Shown piece after piece: positions 5,695-8,587 of a stretch of 8,587 nt of DNA. The position numbers and the translations under genes are program-made. Source of the stretch: RGIG7213 sp045636245 (GTDB lineage: Bacteria; Bacillota; Clostridia; Oscillospirales; CAG-272). Under the pieces are notes generated by a model, which was not told the origin of the DNA, made no database searches, and worked only from the letters and a program-made list of their open reading frames with translations. Within the stretch, counting starts at the first letter, position 1; each line of letters starts with the position of its first letter. The stretch is from the NCBI GenBank assembly GCA_045636245.1, contig JAZTXA010000137.1, forward strand, positions 1 to 8,587, given 5' to 3'.

Positions 5695-6466
5695 ATACCT
5701 CAAAGCCGTATTTGATGTAGTTTTCAAGTGCGTCGAAGTCAGCGCCGATATCATCGGGGCTGTGACTGTCGGAGCCGACGGTGATAACACGTCCGCCGAG
5801 GTTATAATAAAGCGAAAGTATAAAGTCATCTGGCATCGGACACCCCATTCCCTGACGGAAGCCCGATGAATTTACTTCAAGAAATACACCCTTATTTATG
5901 ATGCTTTCAAGGATTTTACATAGCTTTTCTTCATATTTTGAAGTGTCAAGCGCAAAGCCGTTTTTTCTGTAATAACGCAGAGGATACGTAAGGTGCGAAA
6001 GGCTGTGTATACCGTCGAATTTTGTAAGCTCATAAAGCTCGTCAAGGTACACACACCAAAGGGCGATATAATCGTCGGGGGTATAATTTTTGTAGTCTAT
6101 AAGCGCAAAGTCGGGCATATTCTTAACATTGTGGAGCGAGCCGAGCACAAACTCAAAGTTATATTTTTCAAGATATTCAACCGATTCTTTAGGGTACTGT
6201 GTCGCCTGCCCAAGCTCAATACCGTGTAAAACGGTAATTTTGCCCTTCATTTCGTCCTTTGCCTGCAGGCACTCATACATTCGTCTGTCAAGGTCGATGG
6301 GGGCATAAAGACCCTCAATTTCGCTGTTGACATCAAGATGGTCAGTTAAGGCAATATGGCAAAAGCCTTTTTTATAGGCTTCTTCGGCTGTTTTTTTGGG
6401 GGAATACGCACGCTCACCGTCAAAGGAGAATGAGGTGTGCGTGTGAAGATCGCATTTATATTTCAT
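5681..6466 (-). CDS. PHP-family histidinol-phosphatase-like phosphoesterase
   Basis: A 261-residue metal-dependent PHP-domain protein resembling histidinol-phosphatase HisK/HisJ, which removes phosphate from histidinol phosphate in histidine synthesis. The PHP ligand motifs are in order: DLHTHTSFS at 6-14 (H8, H10), LTDHLD at 40-45 (D42, H43), HGIEL at 81-85 (E84), GSLHN at 109-113 (H112), SLSHL at 155-159 (H158), and GSDSH at 231-235 (D233, H235). All expected ligands are intact. No other his gene is nearby, so the substrate is not proven and another phosphate ester is possible. CGGAGAAA lies 6 nt before the ATG at 6466. The gene ends inside the last codons of trmL, convergently. Confidence 0.88.
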   Translation of the reverse strand: MKYKCDLHTHTSFSFDGERAYSPKKTAEEAYKKGFCHIALTDHLDVNSEIEGLYAPIDLDRRMYECLQAKDEMKGKITVLHGIELGQATQYPKESVEYLEKYNFEFVLGSLHNVKNMPDFALIDYKNYTPDDYIALWCVYLDELYELTKFDGIHSLSHLTYPLRYYRKNGFALDTSKYEEKLCKILESIINKGVFLEVNSSGFRQGMGCPMPDDFILSLYYNLGGRVITVGSDSHSPDDIGADFDALENYIKYGFEVFNPN

Positions 6467-6497
6467 ATTTTTTCTCCGAATTCAAGCTGTTTTATTA

Positions 6498-6526
6498 ACT
6501 ATACCACAATTCTTACGTTTTTTGAA
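6498..6526 (-). promoter_or_regulatory. Promoter for the PHP phosphatase gene
   Basis: On the minus strand, TTCAAA (6521-6526, 4 of 6 to consensus) and TATAGT (6498-6503, 5 of 6) are 17 bp apart. Transcription would begin near 6491, about 25 nt before the ATG. The 96-bp divergent gap 6467-6562 shows no clear promoter for pncC, which must also start here. Confidence 0.5.
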
Positions 6527-6562
6527 GCAGAAAAATCAAATTTTATGTAAAAGAGGAATTTT

Positions 6563-7036
6563 ATGAACCGCTTTGAAAATATAGCAGCAAAGCTTAAAGA
6601 AAGACAACTTACAATAACATTTGCGGAAAGCTGTACAGGTGGACTGCTTGCCAAAACGTTTACTGATATTCCCGGTGTGTCGGGTGTGTTTTGCGGAAGT
6701 ATAGTCACTTATTCAAACGATATGAAGCAGAGATTTCTCGGCGTGGGAGAGGATACGCTTAAAAAGTTCGGCGCCGTGTCTAAATACACCGCAGGGGAAA
6801 TGGCAAAGGGTGCAAGACATATTTTTGCAAGCGATATTGCCGTGTCGGTCACAGGTATTGCGGGACCCGACGGCGGAAGCCGTGAAAAGCCCGTGGGGCT
6901 TGTGTACATCGGGATTTCCACGCAGGAATTCACAAAAACGTATAAAATGAAGGCATCGGACAAAAACGGCAGAGACGGTGTAAGAGAAGCGGTTTTATCC
7001 GAGGTGTGCCGACTTCTGGAGGAAATTCTTTTATAA
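6563..7036 (+). CDS. pncC: Nicotinamide-nucleotide amidase, CinA C-terminal family
   Basis: A 157-residue protein consisting only of the CinA C-terminal (PncC) domain. Family members deamidate nicotinamide mononucleotide to nicotinate mononucleotide in pyridine nucleotide recycling. AESCTGG at 21-27 holds the catalytic serine (S23). CGSIVTYSNDMK at 44-55 and SVTGIAGPDGG at 95-105 are the other family blocks. The N-terminal molybdopterin-binding-like domain of full CinA is absent, and the protein starts normally, so this is a stand-alone form rather than a truncation. AGAGGA lies just before the ATG at 6563. The stop TAA shares one base with the ATG of the next gene. Confidence 0.92.
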   Translation: MNRFENIAAKLKERQLTITFAESCTGGLLAKTFTDIPGVSGVFCGSIVTYSNDMKQRFLGVGEDTLKKFGAVSKYTAGEMAKGARHIFASDIAVSVTGIAGPDGGSREKPVGLVYIGISTQEFTKTYKMKASDKNGRDGVREAVLSEVCRLLEEILL

Positions 7037-7482
7037 TGGGCAAGAAGAAAAAGAAAAACAACAGATATTACGAAAAAAAGACAAACGAGGCAAATGAGCT
7101 TGAAAGAAGAAGGAAAAACGGAAAAAAGCTTTTGGTGATAGCGGGGCTTTTCTGCGTGTTTGAGCTTATGTATCAAGGCTTTTTACAGCTTGAAAAAAAA
7201 TATTTTCCGCTGTTTCCCGTGTCAATTTATGTGCTTACGGGTATTCTCGGTGCGCTTTTTATAACCTATCTTATAATGAACAGGGGAAATCCGAAGGAAA
7301 AAACGACACCCGAGGAGCTTTCGCCGAAGATCCCGTATGATGAACGTGTCGCCCTTTGCGAAAAATACAACAAAAGAAAAGAAAAATCGCACGTGCTGAT
7401 TTATTTTATCGTTGCGCTTTCGGGCGTGCTTGCACTTGATTTTATCGTGCTTTTCTTCTTCCCCGCAGGTGGTTTATGGTAA
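7036..7482 (+). CDS. Small three-helix membrane protein of unknown function
   Basis: 148 residues that I do not recognise. The N-terminus is very basic (KKKKK at 3-7, RRRKNGKK at 24-31) and is expected to stay in the cytoplasm. Hydrophobic segments lie at about 32-51, 61-81 and 119-142. A charged linker of about 35 residues between the second and third includes PKIPYDERVALCEKYNKRK. There is no signal peptide or enzymatic motif. The start is fixed by a one-base overlap with the pncC stop (TAATG) and a GGAGG site at 7018-7022. The end overlaps the rlmH start by 7 bp. This packing implies co-translation with both neighbours. Codon use looks like that of the neighbours, so it appears to be a resident gene. 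Confidence 0.8.
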   Translation: MGKKKKKNNRYYEKKTNEANELERRRKNGKKLLVIAGLFCVFELMYQGFLQLEKKYFPLFPVSIYVLTGILGALFITYLIMNRGNPKEKTTPEELSPKIPYDERVALCEKYNKRKEKSHVLIYFIVALSGVLALDFIVLFFFPAGGLW

Positions 7483-7958
7483 ATTTTACGATAATATACG
7501 TCGGCAATATTAAAGACCGTTTTTTTGCGGATGCCGTTGCCGAATACGAAAAAAGAATAAAGGGCTTTTGCAAGCTGAAAAATATTGAAATAAAAGAAAA
7601 AAGACCGCCCGATGAGCCGAATGAGGCGCAAATAAAGGCGATTTTGGATGCTGAAGGTGATAAAATTTTATCCTCAATTCCGCAGAATGCATACAAGATT
7701 GCATTGTGCGTTGAGGGCAAAAAGCTGACAAGCGAAGCATTTTCAAAAATGCTGACGGAGCTTCCTCACAGAGGATTTTCCGAAGCGGTATTCATTATAG
7801 GATCATCCCACGGACTGTCGGAAAATGTGAAAAAGGTATGTGATTTCCGCCTGTCGGTGTCAGATATGACATTTCCGCACAGACTTATGCGCGTGATACT
7901 GTCCGAACAGCTCTACCGTGCGTGCACGATAGAGGCGCAAACGGGATACCATAAATAA
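7476..7958 (+). CDS. rlmH: 23S rRNA (pseudouridine(1915)-N3)-methyltransferase
   Basis: A 160-residue SPOUT methyltransferase that methylates pseudouridine 1915 in helix 69 of 23S rRNA in assembled ribosomes, acting as a homodimer. Family marks are the N-terminal TIIYVGNIKD (5-14), the cofactor loop FIIGSSHGLS (106-115), SDMTFPHRLMRVILSEQLYRA (about 129-149) and the C-terminal YHK (158-160). Length is typical. The usual GGS of the cofactor loop reads GSS here, with Ser110 in place of Gly. The start ATG 7476 lies inside the previous gene with AGGTGG (7467-7472) close upstream. It is the last gene of its operon, followed by a terminator. Confidence 0.95.
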   Translation: MVNFTIIYVGNIKDRFFADAVAEYEKRIKGFCKLKNIEIKEKRPPDEPNEAQIKAILDAEGDKILSSIPQNAYKIALCVEGKKLTSEAFSKMLTELPHRGFSEAVFIIGSSHGLSENVKKVCDFRLSVSDMTFPHRLMRVILSEQLYRACTIEAQTGYHK

Positions 7959-7983
7959 TATTACTCCTTTTATTCAACAAAGT

Positions 7984-8010
7984 AAAAAATCCGCATGTGC
8001 GGATTTTTTT
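7984..8010. terminator. Bidirectional rho-independent terminator
   Basis: A-tract, ATCCGC, loop ATGT, GCGGAT, T-tract. The stem runs from 7984 to about 8010, with runs of A on one side and T on the other. It can end the rlmH transcript on the plus strand and the ymdB-like transcript on the minus strand. It sits 25 bp after the rlmH stop and 3 bp from the opposing stop. Confidence 0.9.
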
Positions 8011-8013
8011 GTT

Positions 8014-8587
8014 TTAATATTCAAAAAGCTTTGCCGACACGGTTTTGCGCGCATCCGTATCGTATTCGAATATGGCGCCGTGGAGCTTTATTTCTTCGTC
8101 CGCAACATCGAATTTGACCGGCATATGGGTTAAAAATTTTTCGATTATTTTTTCCTTTTTTATGCCAAGGACTGAATTTTCGGGTCCGCACATGCCGAGG
8201 TCGGTTATATATCCGCTTCCCTTCGGCATAACCCTGACATCTGCTGTCTGCACATGCGTATGCGTGCCGAACATTATATCTATCTTGCCGTCGAAATAGT
8301 GCGACATGGCGATCTTTTCGCTTGTCGATTCAGCGTGGATATCAAGTATCGAAACGTCATATTTGCCTGCACGCGACAGTATTTTTTCAACCGTTCTGAA
8401 TGGGCACGCAAGCGCATCCATAAACACCGTGCCAAGCACGTTTATTACCAAAAAAGTAAAGCCTTGGGCGTTTACAAGCGTATAGCCTGCACCGCTTACC
8501 TCATCGGGAAAGTTGCATGGGCGGATAACCTCACGCACATCATCAAGGTATTCCCTTATCTCACGCCGTTTGAACGTATGGTTTCCC
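8014..8587 (-). CDS. ymdB: YmdB-family metallophosphoesterase, C-terminal part (cut by window end)
   Basis: About 190 residues of a calcineurin-like phosphoesterase of the YmdB (TIGR00282) family. B. subtilis YmdB is a 2',3'-cyclic nucleotide phosphodiesterase that affects biofilm and motility switching. The frame is open to the window edge. It begins with GNHTFKRREIREYL, the metal-binding GNHT block, followed by NFP, then DIHAESTSEK (an H ligand) and FGTHTHVQTAD (two H ligands), in the order typical of the family. Full proteins are about 260 residues, so roughly 70 N-terminal residues, including the first DxxG-type metal motif, lie beyond 8587. A GTG at 8538 is internal, not a start. The usual neighbour rny, if present, would be outside the window. 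Confidence 0.9.
   Translation of the reverse strand, partial: GNHTFKRREIREYLDDVREVIRPCNFPDEVSGAGYTLVNAQGFTFLVINVLGTVFMDALACPFRTVEKILSRAGKYDVSILDIHAESTSEKIAMSHYFDGKIDIMFGTHTHVQTADVRVMPKGSGYITDLGMCGPENSVLGIKKEKIIEKFLTHMPVKFDVADEEIKLHGAIFEYDTDARKTVSAKLFEY

Noticed and set aside
6541..6550. TATGTA as a -10 box for pncC
   Set aside because: The resulting start point would fall within the ribosome site and no -35 box is correctly spaced.
1..8587. tRNA, rRNA, riboswitch, T-box, CRISPR array, toxin-antitoxin or phage genes
   Set aside because: Reading both strands by eye showed no cloverleaf, T-box, repeat array or matching protein motifs; the gaps between genes are short and explained by promoters or the terminator.

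Overview
The window looks like the end of a contig from a low-to-mid GC Firmicute of class Clostridia, probably an uncultured gut Oscillospirales- or Ruminococcaceae-type bacterium. The grounds are strong Shine-Dalgarno sites (AAGGAG type), a clostridial-type GluRS with an N-terminal extension, and PHP-family histidinol-phosphatase, PncC, RlmH, TrmL and YmdB homologues. This placement is inferred from remembered family patterns, not from a search.

The first 186 bases are not natural. Bases 103-186 match the two MGI/BGI DNBSEQ library adapter arms (42 nt and 32 nt) around a 10-nt barcode-like spacer. They are flanked by two identical 102-bp copies (1-102 and 187-288) of the same piece of gltX. 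This is what read-through of a short-insert rolling-circle library molecule would give. Genuine sequence should be taken to begin at 187. The apparent C-terminus and stop codon of the gltX reading frame come from the adapter.

Layout: (i) 187-1516, minus strand: a glyoxalase-II-like metallo-beta-lactamase-fold hydrolase followed by gltX (truncated), with a good promoter at 1570-1598. (ii) 1669-5694, plus strand: a promoter, a short IS200-like/REP-associated (RAYT) transposase carrying a 24-bp inverted repeat of REP-like hairpins inside its coding sequence, a polytopic GT-C-like membrane protein, a GtrB/DPM1-type polyprenyl-phosphate glycosyltransferase, and trmL. All are closely spaced. (iii) 5681-6466, minus strand: a PHP-family histidinol-phosphatase-like enzyme whose 3' end overlaps trmL tail to tail by 14 bp. 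(iv) 6563-7958, plus strand: pncC (CinA C-terminal family), a small unrecognised three-helix membrane protein, and rlmH, with overlapping ends, closed by a bidirectional terminator. (v) 8014 to the window end, minus strand: the C-terminal part of a YmdB-family phosphodiesterase.

Most genes are housekeeping: tRNA charging, tRNA and rRNA methylation, NAD-salvage-type amidase, and RNA or cyclic nucleotide metabolism. The accessory content is the RAYT and the two-gene lipid-linked sugar module. In the module, the GT2 enzyme would make a polyprenyl-phosphate sugar on the cytoplasmic side and the GT-C-like protein is the natural candidate to transfer it outside. No CRISPR, phage, toxin-antitoxin or RNA gene was seen. 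I found no convincing new defence or mobile system. The points most worth checking are the adapter chimera and the hairpins inside the RAYT gene.
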